From DATGUN01 sp035301285 (lineage in GTDB: Bacteria > Bacillota > Bacilli > Bacillales > Amphibacillaceae), in the NCBI GenBank assembly GCA_035301285.1, contig DATGUN010000012.1, positions 1 to 64,000 of the forward strand: a stretch of 64,000 nucleotides of DNA, read 5' to 3'. Positions within the stretch are counted from its first letter, which is position 1, and every line of letters begins with the position of its first letter. The notes beneath the pieces were generated by a model. It was not told the origin of the DNA and did no database searches. It saw only the letters and a program-made list of their open reading frames with translations. This document shows positions 8,569 through 17,928 of this stretch, in pieces. Both the position numbers and the translations under genes were made by a program.

Positions 8569-9540
8569 ATGTTAGGGGAATTTTTAAATCCATATTATTT
8601 TCAAGTCGCTTCGTTCGTCTTGATCAATATCATGCTCGGGATCAGCATTTATGTAACACTTTCGACAGGTCAATTGTCACTTGGCAATGCGGGTTTTATG
8701 GCGATCGGCGCCTACACGACGGCATTGCTGACGGTTGATTATGATGTGCCCCTTGTTGTTGGCGTGATTGCTGGTACCCTTTTAGCTGGCATATTTGGTA
8801 TGCTCGTTGGAATACCTGCACTTAGGTTGCATGGTGTTTTTTTGGCGATTGCGACACTCGGGCTCGGAGAAATTATCCGTGTTGTATTGGTGAATGCGGA
8901 CGACATCACGAATGGTTCAATCGGAATAAGCGGTATCCCCGGTATCGGTGACGTCCTGTTGGAACGATTTGAATCTTGGGGATTTGAACCAGACATGATC
9001 GGACTGGCGAATAACGAATTTATGTTTTTGACCAATTTTTTTGTGTTGTTAATCGTCACAATCGGCATTATCTGGTTTTTCGTACGGCAAAACCATTCCC
9101 GTATCGGGAGGGCGTTTGCAGCTATACGGATGGATGAAGAAGCGGCGAAGTCAATGGGAATCAACATTACATATTATAAAGTGCTGTCATTTGCCCAAAG
9201 TGCCATTGTAGCAGGATTTGCAGGGGCTTTATATGCTCACGTGCTTTCGTTTATCAGTCCGGGTGAATTTTCGTATCATCGTGCGATTGAAATCCTGATC
9301 TATTCTGTGTTTGGGGGGAGTGAAGTCATCGGGGGAGCGATTTTCGGCGGGTTTTTCCTGACGGTCCTTCCGGAGGCATTACGTTTTATTAGCGATTATC
9401 GTTATATGCTTTATGGTATTATTTTGGTCGCTCTCATGGCGTACCGACCACAAGGAATTATCGATGTGCGTCTTATCAGACGAGTCCGTGCGTTTTGGCA
9501 TAGAAGGAAGGTGAATGAGGATGATTTTAAAGGTGAGTAA
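8569..9540 (+). CDS. livM: Branched-chain amino acid ABC transporter permease LivM
   Basis: Second membrane permease, 323 residues. It has the family block LSTGQLSLGNAGFMAIGAY and a cytoplasmic coupling segment (FAAIRMDEEAAKSMGIN) matching that of LivH. The ATG at 8569 follows TTAGGAGGAAAG at ideal spacing; the longer open frame back to 8473 overlaps livH and has no site. It overlaps livG by 20 bases, indicating translational coupling. Confidence 0.93.
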   Translation: MLGEFLNPYYFQVASFVLINIMLGISIYVTLSTGQLSLGNAGFMAIGAYTTALLTVDYDVPLVVGVIAGTLLAGIFGMLVGIPALRLHGVFLAIATLGLGEIIRVVLVNADDITNGSIGISGIPGIGDVLLERFESWGFEPDMIGLANNEFMFLTNFFVLLIVTIGIIWFFVRQNHSRIGRAFAAIRMDEEAAKSMGINITYYKVLSFAQSAIVAGFAGALYAHVLSFISPGEFSYHRAIEILIYSVFGGSEVIGGAIFGGFFLTVLPEALRFISDYRYMLYGIILVALMAYRPQGIIDVRLIRRVRAFWHRRKVNEDDFKGE

Positions 9541-10294
9541 TATCGAGAAACAATTTGGTGGGATACAGGCACTTTCAGATGTTTCTTTCACGATTGAAGA
9601 AGGGGATATTTTCGGGATCATTGGTCCGAACGGCGCAGGAAAAACGACGATGTTCAATCTGATGACCTCCGTGTTTCCTGCAACATCAGGACGTATCGTT
9701 TTTAACGGGGAACGGATTGATGGAAAGAAGAGTCATATGATTGCTCAACAAGGGATTGCACGTACTTTTCAGAACATACGGCTGTTTCCGGATGTCAGTG
9801 TGCTTGAAAATGTGATCATGGGGACGCATTCCCGAAGTAAATCAGGCCTCTGGAAGAGCATTTTTCGGACGGCTTCCCAGAAAGAAGAGGAAAGGCGTAT
9901 GCGAGAGGCGGCACAAAAATTGCTTGAATTTGTGTCTTTAAGTGATGTAGCGGATAAGTTTGCCAAAGATCTGTCTTACGGGCAGCAGCGACGGTTGGAA
10001 ATTGCACGTGCACTCGCGACTGAACCCAAGTTGCTTTTACTCGATGAACCTGCGGCAGGGATGAATGAAAGTGAAACGGAAAACCTTCACAAGATGATTA
10101 TGGCAATCAAAGAAAAGGGGATAACAATTGTATTGATTGAGCATGACATGCCCTTTGTCATGAAAACATGCGATCGGATTGCCGTCTTGAATTTTGGTGA
10201 AAAAATCGCTGAAGGAGTGCCCGAAGACATCCAGAACGATCCCGAAGTCATCGAGGCATATCTGGGGGAAGGTGAAGGTGATGACATTGCTTAA
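9521..10294 (+). CDS. livG: Branched-chain amino acid ABC transporter ATPase LivG
   Basis: ATP-hydrolysing subunit, 257 residues. Walker A is GPNGAGKTT, the Q-loop lies in ARTFQNIRLF, the ABC signature LSYGQQRR precedes Walker B LLLLDEPAAG, and the H-loop is IEHDM. The insertion after the Q-loop (HSRSKSGLWKS) is typical of LivG rather than LivF. Two candidate starts exist: ATG at 9515 and ATG at 9521. The second sits 9 bases from GAAGGAAGG and is preferred. It overlaps livF by 14 bases. Confidence 0.93.
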   Translation: MILKVSNIEKQFGGIQALSDVSFTIEEGDIFGIIGPNGAGKTTMFNLMTSVFPATSGRIVFNGERIDGKKSHMIAQQGIARTFQNIRLFPDVSVLENVIMGTHSRSKSGLWKSIFRTASQKEEERRMREAAQKLLEFVSLSDVADKFAKDLSYGQQRRLEIARALATEPKLLLLDEPAAGMNESETENLHKMIMAIKEKGITIVLIEHDMPFVMKTCDRIAVLNFGEKIAEGVPEDIQNDPEVIEAYLGEGEGDDIA

Positions 10295-10991
10295 CGTCTC
10301 TGGGGTCGATACGTATTACGGTAATATCCAAGCATTGAAAAAGATGGATTTGCATGTCGAAAAAGGGGAAATCGTCACCATTCTCGGTGCAAATGGTGCG
10401 GGAAAGACGACAACAATGAAAACCATTGCGGGTTTATTGAAGCCGAAAGTGGGCCAGGTGACGTTTCACGGGGAAAATATTACTGGCATGCGTCCCGATC
10501 AGCTGGTGCGGAAAGGAATCGCGCTTGTACCTGAAGGGCGGGCCATTTTATCGGGTATGACAGTTTTGGAAAATCTGGAAATGGGCGCATACCACCGAAA
10601 AGACACCGGGATCGAGTCGGATATGGAACGTGTCATGGACCGGTTTGAAATTTTGCGTGAACGAAAAGAGCAAATTGCGGGCACACTTTCCGGTGGACAA
10701 CAGCAAATGCTTGCAATAGCCCGTGCCCTCATGTCGCAGCCGAAACTGTTGTTGCTTGATGAACCGTCGATGGGACTCGCTCCGTTGATCGTGACTGACA
10801 TTTTCAACATCATACGGGAGATCAATGAATCTGGCACAACGGTCTTATTGGTTGAACAAAATGCAAAGCAAGCCCTGAAAGTAGCGGACCGTGGCTATGT
10901 TCTGGAAGTAGGGGAACTCGTCGCAAACGGTACATCAAAAGAACTGCAAGAGGATACTAAAATCGCAGATGCCTATTTAGGCAAAAACTAG
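10281..10991 (+). CDS. livF: Branched-chain amino acid ABC transporter ATPase LivF
   Basis: Second ATPase of the importer, 236 residues. Walker A GANGAGKTT, signature LSGGQQQM, Walker B LLLLDEPSMGL and the LivF-specific VPEGRAIL segment are all present. The ATG at 10281 follows GGGGGAAGGTGAAGG within the end of livG; the open frame upstream to 10194 is only livG read in another frame. It closes the livJHMGF operon, which is complete. Confidence 0.94.
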   Translation: MTLLNVSGVDTYYGNIQALKKMDLHVEKGEIVTILGANGAGKTTTMKTIAGLLKPKVGQVTFHGENITGMRPDQLVRKGIALVPEGRAILSGMTVLENLEMGAYHRKDTGIESDMERVMDRFEILRERKEQIAGTLSGGQQQMLAIARALMSQPKLLLLDEPSMGLAPLIVTDIFNIIREINESGTTVLLVEQNAKQALKVADRGYVLEVGELVANGTSKELQEDTKIADAYLGKN

Positions 10992-11114
10992 CGGGACAAC
11001 GACAGTTCCGCTCCCCTCCTCTTCTGAAAAGACGGGTTCCTTAGCTTCTGTCCATGTAAAGCTGCAATCAGAATGAGCAGCTTAGAGGTAATGAACGCCT
11101 TTTATTCTGTCAAT

Positions 11115-11807
11115 CTAGCCATAGAAAAGCCAGACAATCCATGGTGCAAATATAGAGACAGCGATAGCGCACAGTGTCATGGCAACCGAACTGACGGTGG
11201 CGGTATTAAGTCCGTATTCGAACGCTTTGGACGTTCCAATGGCATGTGAAGCACTCCCAAAAGCAATCCCTTGACCTAAGTCGCTGTCCACACGCAAGCC
11301 TTTTAAAACATAAGGCCCGATAACAACACCTGTAAAGCCTGCTATCATGACAAAAACGACTGTTAACGAAGCATGGCCACCAAGCATATCAGCGACTTCC
11401 ATAGCTACCGGTGTCGTTACTGATTTTGGCAGTAAAGTCAAAATCAACTGTTTATCCACCCCGAACATTTTTGCCAGCAGCAAGCCGCTTATCATGCCGA
11501 TGATGGCACCCACAGTAACTCCGCTCAAGATCGGTACCATGTTTTTCAACAGGACATCGAATTGTTTATACAATGGATAAGCTAATGCGACAACAGCGGG
11601 ACCCAATAATAAATCAATATATTGTCCACCTTTCATGTACGTATCATATGACAGGTTGAAGGATAAAAGCAGCGCAACAATACATATCGATGTGGTTAAA
11701 ACCGGAATGAGAAACGGGGCTTTGTAGCGTCTGTATACCATTCGCATCATGGCGAAAATAGCGATTGTCCCCATGAACATACCGATTGAAATGATAGCCT
11801 CCATCAA
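11115..11807 (-). CDS. lrgB: LrgB/CidB-family membrane protein
   Basis: A 230-residue polytopic protein with the family core LLLGPAVVALAYPLY, KSVTTPVAMEVA and GFTGVVIGPYVLKG. LrgB works with LrgA. The pair was first described as controlling murein hydrolase export and cell death; related pairs (B. subtilis PftAB) transport pyruvate. It overlaps lrgA by four bases (ATGA), showing coupled translation. No two-component regulator (LytSR type) is adjacent in this window, so control cannot be read. Confidence 0.9.
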   Translation of the reverse strand: MMEAIISIGMFMGTIAIFAMMRMVYRRYKAPFLIPVLTTSICIVALLLSFNLSYDTYMKGGQYIDLLLGPAVVALAYPLYKQFDVLLKNMVPILSGVTVGAIIGMISGLLLAKMFGVDKQLILTLLPKSVTTPVAMEVADMLGGHASLTVVFVMIAGFTGVVIGPYVLKGLRVDSDLGQGIAFGSASHAIGTSKAFEYGLNTATVSSVAMTLCAIAVSIFAPWIVWLFYG

Positions 11808-12190
11808 TTTTCCTCTCCTATCCTATGAGTATCTTTTGCATGGCGCTTTACCATATAATCTGCTGTTTTTCCGGCAAAAATCATGACGATGAGTGTGCTC
11901 GATACTATAATGAGCACAAGAAACATCCCCGTTCCTTTAAAAACATGAAAATAATTCATGACGCCGACCGTCGCTGGAATGAAAAATACGGGTAAATAGG
12001 CATTTAAAAATTGTCCACCTTGTTCAATCCATTTAAGGGGGAAAATTTTGAGACATAATACTACAAACAACAGTAACATTCCGATGATGCTTCCTGGTAT
12101 GGATACATCCAGAATGACCTGCAACCAACTGCCGATCATATAAAAAACGTACAAAAGCGCTACCTGTAAAGTTATATACACATACTTCAT
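11804..12190 (-). CDS. lrgA: LrgA/CidA-family holin-like membrane protein
   Basis: A 128-residue protein with four predicted membrane helices and the LrgA core VSIPGSIIGMLLLF and FFIPATVGVM, ending in a charged tail. It is the partner of LrgB downstream. The ATG at 12190 is chosen because AAAGGTGA lies 7 bases upstream; an in-frame ATG six bases earlier (12196) sits too close to that site. An extended -10 (TG-N-TATAAT, minus strand, 12261-12253) lies about 65 bases upstream and is the likely promoter. Confidence 0.9.
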   Translation of the reverse strand: MKYVYITLQVALLYVFYMIGSWLQVILDVSIPGSIIGMLLLFVVLCLKIFPLKWIEQGGQFLNAYLPVFFIPATVGVMNYFHVFKGTGMFLVLIIVSSTLIVMIFAGKTADYMVKRHAKDTHRIGEEN

Positions 12191-12519
12191 GACCATTCAC
12201 CTTTATTCATTATGTTAATCTCGAGATGTAAAAACCTTATAAAACCCTATGAATTATATCATACACTATTGCATGTTTTGTTCATTTTGCACTTGATGAG
12301 GGGCGATTCTATATCTCATTTTTGTTTTTTTGCATGATGCTAACGTTGATTATGTAGGGTTTAAACAATTATATACGTGAATGGCATATAGAAAAAGGGC
12401 CGGTTTAAAAACCGTCCCTTTTATCTGTTTTTTTATTCAGTATGGGCATTTACTTTCCATAATAACTGTTTCTATACGACGACGTGAATGCCAGTTATGG
12501 GACCCGTCTCCAAGTTCCT
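12191..12519. other. Intergenic region between lrgA and brnQ
   Basis: No gene is supported here. It holds the lrgA leader, the extended -10 near 12253-12261 on the minus strand, AT-rich sequence, and the brnQ terminator at 12392-12424. Confidence 0.6.
12392..12424 (-). terminator. Terminator of brnQ
   Basis: Stem AAAAGGGACGGTTT / AAACCGGCCCTTTTT on the minus strand, followed by a T-rich tail. The plus-strand reading also ends in T-rich sequence, so it may work both ways. Confidence 0.75.
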
Positions 12520-13875
12520 TTAGGCTTCTGCTGTGTCCGGCGTCTTGAAGCGCGCGATGGCGCCGAAAATGATGATGACTACGAGTGCTGGAAGCAACCA
12601 TCCGAGTCCTTCCGCATACATAGGCAAATAATTCTCGTAGAATGCAATAATGGGTTTTGCCCAGCCGAAGTCATCAACTTCCATAACGCCAGCCAGCGAT
12701 TTTGCACCATCGATGATACTGATAAATAATGTGACCACGGTTGTTGCGACATAGACCATGCGCGCATGATGAAACAAGGGTGATAAAAATGTCAACAACA
12801 TAAGGACGATGGCCAGTGGATACAGGAACATCAATACGGGTTCTGCATAAGTAATAATATTATTCAGACCGAAATTCGCGATGATAAATGTGATGATCGC
12901 AAAAAATATAGCAAATGCTTTATATCCGATTTGTGGGATAAGACCATGAAAATACTCTGCCACACCCGTCGTAAGTCCGATGGCGGTTGTTAGACAAGCG
13001 AGTGTAATGATAATGGCCATCATGACGGACCCAGCCGCTCCGAAATAATGTGAAGCACCGTTGCTTAAAACAGGTCCTCCATTGTCAAATATACCAAATA
13101 CCTCTGTACTTGTTGCCCCTAGATAGGCAATTCCGATGTAAATCAAAGCAAGTAATAAAACAGCTACCAATCCGGATTTTCCGGCCGCGCGCAAGATGCC
13201 TTGTTTCGATGTTACTCCCATAGAACGAATGGCTTTAATGACGATCATGGCAAACACAAGTGATGCGAGTGCGTCCATCGTATTATAGCCTTCGACAAAG
13301 CCTTGGAAAAAAGCGCCATCTTCATAACCGTCAATGGGGGCTTCCATGGCACCCATCGGGTTAATAATCACAGCGGTCAAAAAGATACCAAGTAAAATCA
13401 CGATGCCCGGAGCTAGTATTTTTCCGACGTTGTCAACAATTTTCCCCGGTTTCAATGAGAATAGGAGGGTTATAATGAAAAAAAGCAAGCTGAAAATGAA
13501 TAAGCCAATCTGTTGATTTTCTTCTCCGATATAGGAACTGAAACCTATTTCGTAAGCTACCGTAGCCGTTCGTGGAGATGCAAAAAATGGCCCGATAGTC
13601 AGATATAATAATGATGTAAAAAAGATAGCATAGATGGGATGAATACGGCTGGAAAGATCTTGTAAATCTTTACTGCCCGAATAAGCGATGGCCAGTACGC
13701 CCAATAGCGGCAACCCTGTCGCGGTTATCAAAAGACCGATAAGTGCTGGTGTCAAACTGGTTCCGGACTCTTGTCCGACTTCAGCCGGGAAAATCAGATT
13801 ACCCGCCCCGAAGAATAAAGCAAACAGCATAACTCCAATGGCAACTTGTGATGAAAATGATATTTTTTTGTCCAA
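12520..13875 (-). CDS. brnQ: Branched-chain amino acid:Na+ (or H+) symporter BrnQ/LIVCS family
   Basis: A 451-residue carrier with about twelve membrane segments. The LIVCS opening ALFFGAGNLIFPAEVG is clear, followed by SGSKDLQDLSSRIHP, FASPRTATVAYE and YNTMDALASLVFAM. It imports Leu, Ile and Val with sodium or protons. The start is TTG (13873-13875) after GAGGAG; no ATG is in a better position. It duplicates the function of livJHMGF 2 kb away, so this segment carries both a high-affinity ABC route and a secondary carrier. No T-box was seen upstream of this gene. Confidence 0.95.
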   Translation of the reverse strand: MDKKISFSSQVAIGVMLFALFFGAGNLIFPAEVGQESGTSLTPALIGLLITATGLPLLGVLAIAYSGSKDLQDLSSRIHPIYAIFFTSLLYLTIGPFFASPRTATVAYEIGFSSYIGEENQQIGLFIFSLLFFIITLLFSLKPGKIVDNVGKILAPGIVILLGIFLTAVIINPMGAMEAPIDGYEDGAFFQGFVEGYNTMDALASLVFAMIVIKAIRSMGVTSKQGILRAAGKSGLVAVLLLALIYIGIAYLGATSTEVFGIFDNGGPVLSNGASHYFGAAGSVMMAIIITLACLTTAIGLTTGVAEYFHGLIPQIGYKAFAIFFAIITFIIANFGLNNIITYAEPVLMFLYPLAIVLMLLTFLSPLFHHARMVYVATTVVTLFISIIDGAKSLAGVMEVDDFGWAKPIIAFYENYLPMYAEGLGWLLPALVVIIIFGAIARFKTPDTAEA

Positions 13876-14255
13876 ATTGATCTGCTCCTCTCATGTTGAT
13901 TTTAAAATGATCCATAGAAACAAACGAACATTATAAATATTCAGTTTATAATAGATTACTTTTGCGAAATCAACAAATGATTTAAAGTCATTGATACATG
14001 TGAGTGTAAAATGGTAATAATTCTGACTATTCGAAGAGAAAAAACGCTACAGGCTACATTTGTTTTCAGCATATCCTCCTTAATACAAGCTCATAAAACC
14101 TAATATAACACACAGTATGATGTCTGTCAGCATGAATGCCTAAATTTATCATATTTTGTCGAATCGAGGGACTTATCCCCCTGAAGGTCAACCTCATTGA
14201 CATCTTTTACTAGATTTTGTATAGTAAACGCGGATAATTTAATTGGGGTGACGAC
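13876..14255. other. Divergent intergenic region between brnQ and marR-type gene
   Basis: AT-rich, with no supported gene. It must hold the promoters of both divergent genes. A partly symmetric AATATTCAGTTTATAAT element at about 13935 resembles a CodY box only weakly. Confidence 0.5.
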
Positions 14256-14690
14256 ATGACTTTACACACTATATGGCAAGACCCGGGTCTGATTGATTTA
14301 TTAAAACAACGCCATCATGAGGTTCAAGAAAATGTCCAAAAAGCATGGGACGAGAAAAACGATCTCTACATTTCCGATTCAGGCTGGTTGATTATGGCCT
14401 GTATATATGAAGAGCCACTTCCTATTTCGAATGTTACAAGACAAATGGGAATCACGCGTCAAGCGATTCATAAATTTATTAAAAGTCTATCCGAAAAAGG
14501 GCTGATTGATGTTTATGACATGGAAAGTAATAAAAAAGAGAAATGTGTGGCATTAACACCTTTCGGAAAGAGATGTTATATCAAAAGAATTGATCTGAAA
14601 ACACAGATTGAAGATGACATCGTGCGGAAACTGGGTGATGAACGAATAAAGACGTTGAAAGATATTCTCCAATCCGACTGGGGAATTTAA
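14256..14690 (+). CDS. MarR-family winged-helix transcriptional regulator
   Basis: A 144-residue one-domain regulator. The helix-turn-helix is ISNVTRQMGITRQAIHKFIKSLSEKGL (given by position, residues about 62-88), followed by a wing (YDMESNKKEKCVALT) and the closing helices typical of MarR dimers. It is divergent from brnQ and could regulate it or itself. The effector is unknown. The ATG follows TTGGGGTGA. It is convergent with the CarD gene and shares a terminator with it. Confidence 0.85.
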   Translation: MTLHTIWQDPGLIDLLKQRHHEVQENVQKAWDEKNDLYISDSGWLIMACIYEEPLPISNVTRQMGITRQAIHKFIKSLSEKGLIDVYDMESNKKEKCVALTPFGKRCYIKRIDLKTQIEDDIVRKLGDERIKTLKDILQSDWGI

Positions 14691-14726
14691 TTGAATCTAT
14701 AAACTCAAAATCCACCATTCCACAAT

Positions 14727-14778
14727 AAAAAACGCCTTCCCTTTATCATGCAGTAACAGATAAAGAAAGGCGTTTTTT
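14727..14778. terminator. Bidirectional terminator between marR-type and carD-type genes
   Basis: Long stem AAAAAACGCCTT..CTTTATC / GATAAAG.AAGGCGTTTTTT with poly-A on one side and poly-T on the other, so it serves both convergent genes. Confidence 0.9.
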
Positions 14779-14821
14779 CAATTCATATACAAGGCTGATG
14801 CCTAGAAATCGAGCTTCATTC

Positions 14822-15322
14822 TCAGGATACGTCTTCTTGATTAATCATTTTTACAACTTTTTCATTGATTTTATTCGAACTGGTATCCAATGATATGGCC
14901 AATTCCTTGAACAATGCGCCGCGTGCCATATCTAAAAAATCTTGGTCACGTCGATTGAGCTTTTTGTTATTTTGTGCCATCTCTCTCTTTTTGCGCATCA
15001 GATTGTTGATGGTATTGGCAATTCCAATGCGATCGCCTGAATCAACTAATTTACTATATGAATTGGGACGAATGTCTATCGTCTCAGTTGTCGGCAATTT
15101 AAACGATTCCAGGACTGTTCCCGCTTCATCTCTGTCCATAAGTTTTTGTATCGTAACGCCATGGCCATCTACGGGAGCGCTGATGGTCAATTGTTGTTCA
15201 TTATTCACAGGGGATAACTCATAATATTGCCTTGTCATATTTGCGATTGTCTTTTCGCAGATATCCTCGATCTTGCACACACCATGGGTTGAATAAACAA
15301 CTAAATCGCCAATATTAAACAT
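14822..15322 (-). CDS. CarD/CdnL-family RNA polymerase-binding transcriptional regulator
   Basis: A 166-residue protein starting with the CarD/TRCF RNAP-interaction domain (FNIGDLVVYSTHGVCKIEDI), which binds the beta subunit. The all-helical C-terminal domain follows (RRDQDFLDMARGALFKELA), the part that contacts promoter DNA near the -10. Such proteins stabilise the open complex at housekeeping promoters; B. subtilis YdeB is of this type. The ATG follows AGAGGTGA. It has a strong own promoter and a shared terminator, so it is monocistronic. Confidence 0.9.
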   Translation of the reverse strand: MFNIGDLVVYSTHGVCKIEDICEKTIANMTRQYYELSPVNNEQQLTISAPVDGHGVTIQKLMDRDEAGTVLESFKLPTTETIDIRPNSYSKLVDSGDRIGIANTINNLMRKKREMAQNNKKLNRRDQDFLDMARGALFKELAISLDTSSNKINEKVVKMINQEDVS

Positions 15323-15347
15323 ATGCTCACCTCTAATTTGTATCTCT

Positions 15348-15376
15348 AGTATACCACATTTCTAAAGTATTGTAAA
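15348..15376 (-). promoter_or_regulatory. Sigma-A promoter of the CarD-type gene
   Basis: On the minus strand TTTACA (-35) and TATACT (-10) are 17 bases apart, about 25 bases upstream of the ATG. Confidence 0.75.
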
Positions 15377-15478
15377 CTTAGTTGACGTAATGGGCGGACA
15401 CGCTCTACTCTGTTTGCACCACCTTTTCCTAAAATGCATAGGCTGTAACACAGGTCGAAGAGGGGAAGGGTGAAACAT

Positions 15479-16900
15479 GTGGACTTAACAATGGCGCATT
15501 GGTTATATGGGATTTTCACATTTCTTATTATATTGACGATGATTTTTAAACGAGGTGTTGTATTTCCGACTTTACTGGGAACATTCATTATTGCGTGGGT
15601 GTACAAAGGGAGTCTGGTAGCTGGGTTCACCTCGATTTTTAATGCGAATATGGTTGCTGCAACAGAGTTGTTCAATATATTTTTGATTATCACGTTTATG
15701 ATGGCGTTGCTCAATTCATTAAAAGACCTTGGAGCAGACCGGCGGATGATCCAGCCGATACAGAAGGTGATGGTGAATGGGCATATTTCTTTTTTTGTAT
15801 TGATCATTGTTACGTACGTGATTTCATTGTTCTTTTGGCCAACACCTGCTGTTCCGTTGATTTGTGCATTACTTGTACCCGCGGCAGTACGGGCTGGATT
15901 ACCAGCTATTACGGCAGCCGTTGCGGTAGCGATTGCTGGCCAGGGGATGGCTCTTTCGTCTGATTATATCGTGCAAGTCGCACCAAGTATCTCCGCAAAG
16001 TCGGCAGGTGTCGAAGTCGGTCAAGTAGCGGACCAGGCGCTTCTTATATCGATTATCGCAGGCGTTGTTGCCATTTTTGTCGCTTATTTACTCTATCGAA
16101 AATCAATCCGGTCAAAAGATAGTCCGTTGATTGAAGCTGATCTTGAAGCGTTGGAAACGGAACAAGAATCTGTCAATGAACCGCATTCCAGACATCTATC
16201 AGCTTGGAGCAGACTCTTTGCTGTATTGGTTCCGGTGGCACTGTTGGTTGTTGTCATTTATATGATGACGACAAAATTGTCATCGGGTCGTATGAGCGGT
16301 CTGGAAGGTGGCGATGGTGCAGCGTTTGTAGGTGGTGTGGCGGTGATATTACTGTTGTTATCGACTCTGGCATTTGGTCGACATCATGCGCTCGACTACA
16401 TCTCCAATCATATTGTCGATGGATTTGTATTTGCCTTTAAGGCGATGGGACCTGTTATTCCAATCGCTGGATTCTTTTTTCTCGGGAGCCCCGAATTTTC
16501 TGGTGATGTATTGGGCGGGGGCGATCATCCTCCAGCGTTTTTGTTTGATATTGTTGAAGCAACACAGGAATATTTACCGCAAAGTGCCCTCCTGGCAGCG
16601 CTTAGTGTCTTGATCATTGGAATCATCACTGGTTTGGATGGATCAGGATTCTCTGGATTGCCATTGACCGGTGCGATTGCAGCATCATTGCAAAGCGGGG
16701 ATATCCACCCGGAGACCTTGGCAGCCATCGGACAAATGGGAGCCATTTGGACTGGTGGTGGAACCCTTGTTGCCTGGTCATCGTTAATTGCTATAGCCGG
16801 ATTTTGCGGTGTTTCAGTAATGGATCTTGTCCGGAAAAACTTTATCCCGGTCATTTTGGGGCTTGTGATATCGACACTCCTTGCTGTATTGGTATTATAG
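15479..16900 (+). CDS. Multi-spanning permease of unknown substrate (ion-transporter-like)
   Basis: A 473-residue membrane protein with about twelve hydrophobic segments. It has a central acidic loop near residues 215-245 and two related segments with polar re-entrant character (PTPAVPLICALLVPAA and GLDGSGFSGLPLTGA). That two-repeat layout resembles the ion transporter superfamily (GntP, DctM, CitMHS), but I cannot assign a substrate. Three in-frame starts compete: GTG 15470, GTG 15479 and ATG 15491. GTG 15479 is favoured by GGGGAAGGG 8 bases before it. It stands alone, followed by a terminator. Confidence 0.75.
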   Translation: MDLTMAHWLYGIFTFLIILTMIFKRGVVFPTLLGTFIIAWVYKGSLVAGFTSIFNANMVAATELFNIFLIITFMMALLNSLKDLGADRRMIQPIQKVMVNGHISFFVLIIVTYVISLFFWPTPAVPLICALLVPAAVRAGLPAITAAVAVAIAGQGMALSSDYIVQVAPSISAKSAGVEVGQVADQALLISIIAGVVAIFVAYLLYRKSIRSKDSPLIEADLEALETEQESVNEPHSRHLSAWSRLFAVLVPVALLVVVIYMMTTKLSSGRMSGLEGGDGAAFVGGVAVILLLLSTLAFGRHHALDYISNHIVDGFVFAFKAMGPVIPIAGFFFLGSPEFSGDVLGGGDHPPAFLFDIVEATQEYLPQSALLAALSVLIIGIITGLDGSGFSGLPLTGAIAASLQSGDIHPETLAAIGQMGAIWTGGGTLVAWSSLIAIAGFCGVSVMDLVRKNFIPVILGLVISTLLAVLVL

Positions 16901-16962
16901 TGGTTGTCAGAGGGTATGGTGATTCCGGTGTGCTTAAAGGGATTATATGTGCAATGCTAAAT

Positions 16963-16993
16963 AAAAAAGCTCCTTTATTTAAGGAGCTTTCAT
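16963..16993. terminator. Terminator between the permease and the 64-residue membrane protein
   Basis: Perfect 10-bp stem AAAGCTCCTT / AAGGAGCTTT with loop TATTT. The T-run is longer on the minus strand (AGCTTTTTTATTT), so it mainly ends the minus-strand gene; the plus-strand tail is short. Confidence 0.75.
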
Positions 16994-17115
16994 TGGCGTT
17001 CACTTATTTCCCGTTTCAATATCTGGTTGTTTAATCAATCAAAATATATGTTGACATTCAGGGTGCTATTGTACGGTATCTATTTTTTAATTTTATGAAT
17101 CAAAGTATATAGTTA

Positions 17116-17310
17116 TCAGGAGCCAAGAAGGACCAATGCATACATGCCTGCCCCGGTTGACAAGGCGGAGGCCAACGTTCCTGTCATGCGCCATTGTCCG
17201 CTTCTTTGACTTTTATAAGGAAAAAGTGTTTGGAAAACAGACAGTGTTGTCAGAAAGATAAATACAAGTGTCCATACAGATACAATAAGATATGGGATAG
17301 CCATTGCCAT
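17116..17310 (-). CDS. Small two-helix membrane protein, unknown function
   Basis: A 64-residue protein with one hydrophobic segment at residues 3-28 (IPYLIVSVWTLVFIFL), a basic loop (PYKSQRSGQWR) and a second helix near residues 43-62. The ATG follows AAAGGGTGAT at good spacing, which with a terminator downstream supports a real gene. No family is recognised. Confidence 0.6.
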   Translation of the reverse strand: MAMAIPYLIVSVWTLVFIFLTTLSVFQTLFPYKSQRSGQWRMTGTLASALSTGAGMYALVLLGS

Positions 17311-17686
17311 AACTTATCACCCTTTCATGTAAATTAGGTAACTTTTGATGTTACTGTATTCATTATAACCAAAATAGAGCATATATGTCCAAAAAAACGA
17401 CTGAGTCAATTTTAGTATTGATATACATTTATATAGTACCATTTACTTTAATATGCTTACATATGCTTTAAAAGTCATTGTTTGAACGAAATATGACATT
17501 TTTGCGATTCCAATGATTCTCTTACGCAAAACAGTTGTTTCATCAGTGCACAGGATTGAGATATCATCGGGGTCTATTCGGATATATTTATTTTCCGTAA
17601 AACAAAGGGATATGTTAGTGCGTATGTTTGTTATATTTTCGAAAAGAAGAGTCGAAGTCTAATGATCCCGTCGCTGTCAGGATATC

Positions 17687-17711
17687 GTTTAATTTTTTTG
17701 GAATGTGGTAT
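17687..17711 (+). promoter_or_regulatory. Candidate sigma-B (general stress) promoter
   Basis: GTTTAA (17687-17692), 13 bases, then TGGTAT (17706-17711), one mismatch from the GGGTAT consensus. It could drive the lipoprotein at 17929 from a distance. Confidence 0.4.
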
Positions 17712-17855
17712 AGTACTCAAAGTCCATATAATGGAAGTTTATAAGGAGGCGATTTATACGATAGACAAACGACCATGGATATAAAAAGCGCCAAGTGAAA
17801 TAAGAAGCATAAAGATGGATGTTTTCGGGAGGTGTATACGTTCCGGACTTATATA

Positions 17856-17884
17856 TTGACAAATTTATGCGGTTGTATTTAAAT
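17856..17884 (+). promoter_or_regulatory. Sigma-A promoter of the Asn/Asp-rich lipoprotein gene
   Basis: Perfect TTGACA -35 (17856-17861), 17-base spacer, TTAAAT -10 (17879-17884), 45 bases before the start codon. Confidence 0.65.
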
Positions 17885-17928
17885 ATAAAAGTGATAAAAA
17901 AATCGAGTCATGGAATGGAGTCTTGAAG

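Larger units (their letters stand above)
17311..17928. other. 618-base intergenic stretch with promoter elements only
   Basis: No gene is supported. It contains a sigma-B-like promoter at 17687-17711. Downstream of that is an AAGGAGG site (17743-17749) that is not followed by a normal start codon. The lipoprotein promoter is at 17856-17884. The rest is AT-rich. Confidence 0.6.

Noticed and set aside
13930..13950. CodY-box-like sequence upstream of brnQ
   Set aside because: AATATTCAGTTTATA has about five mismatches to AATTTTCWGAAAATT, too many to claim.
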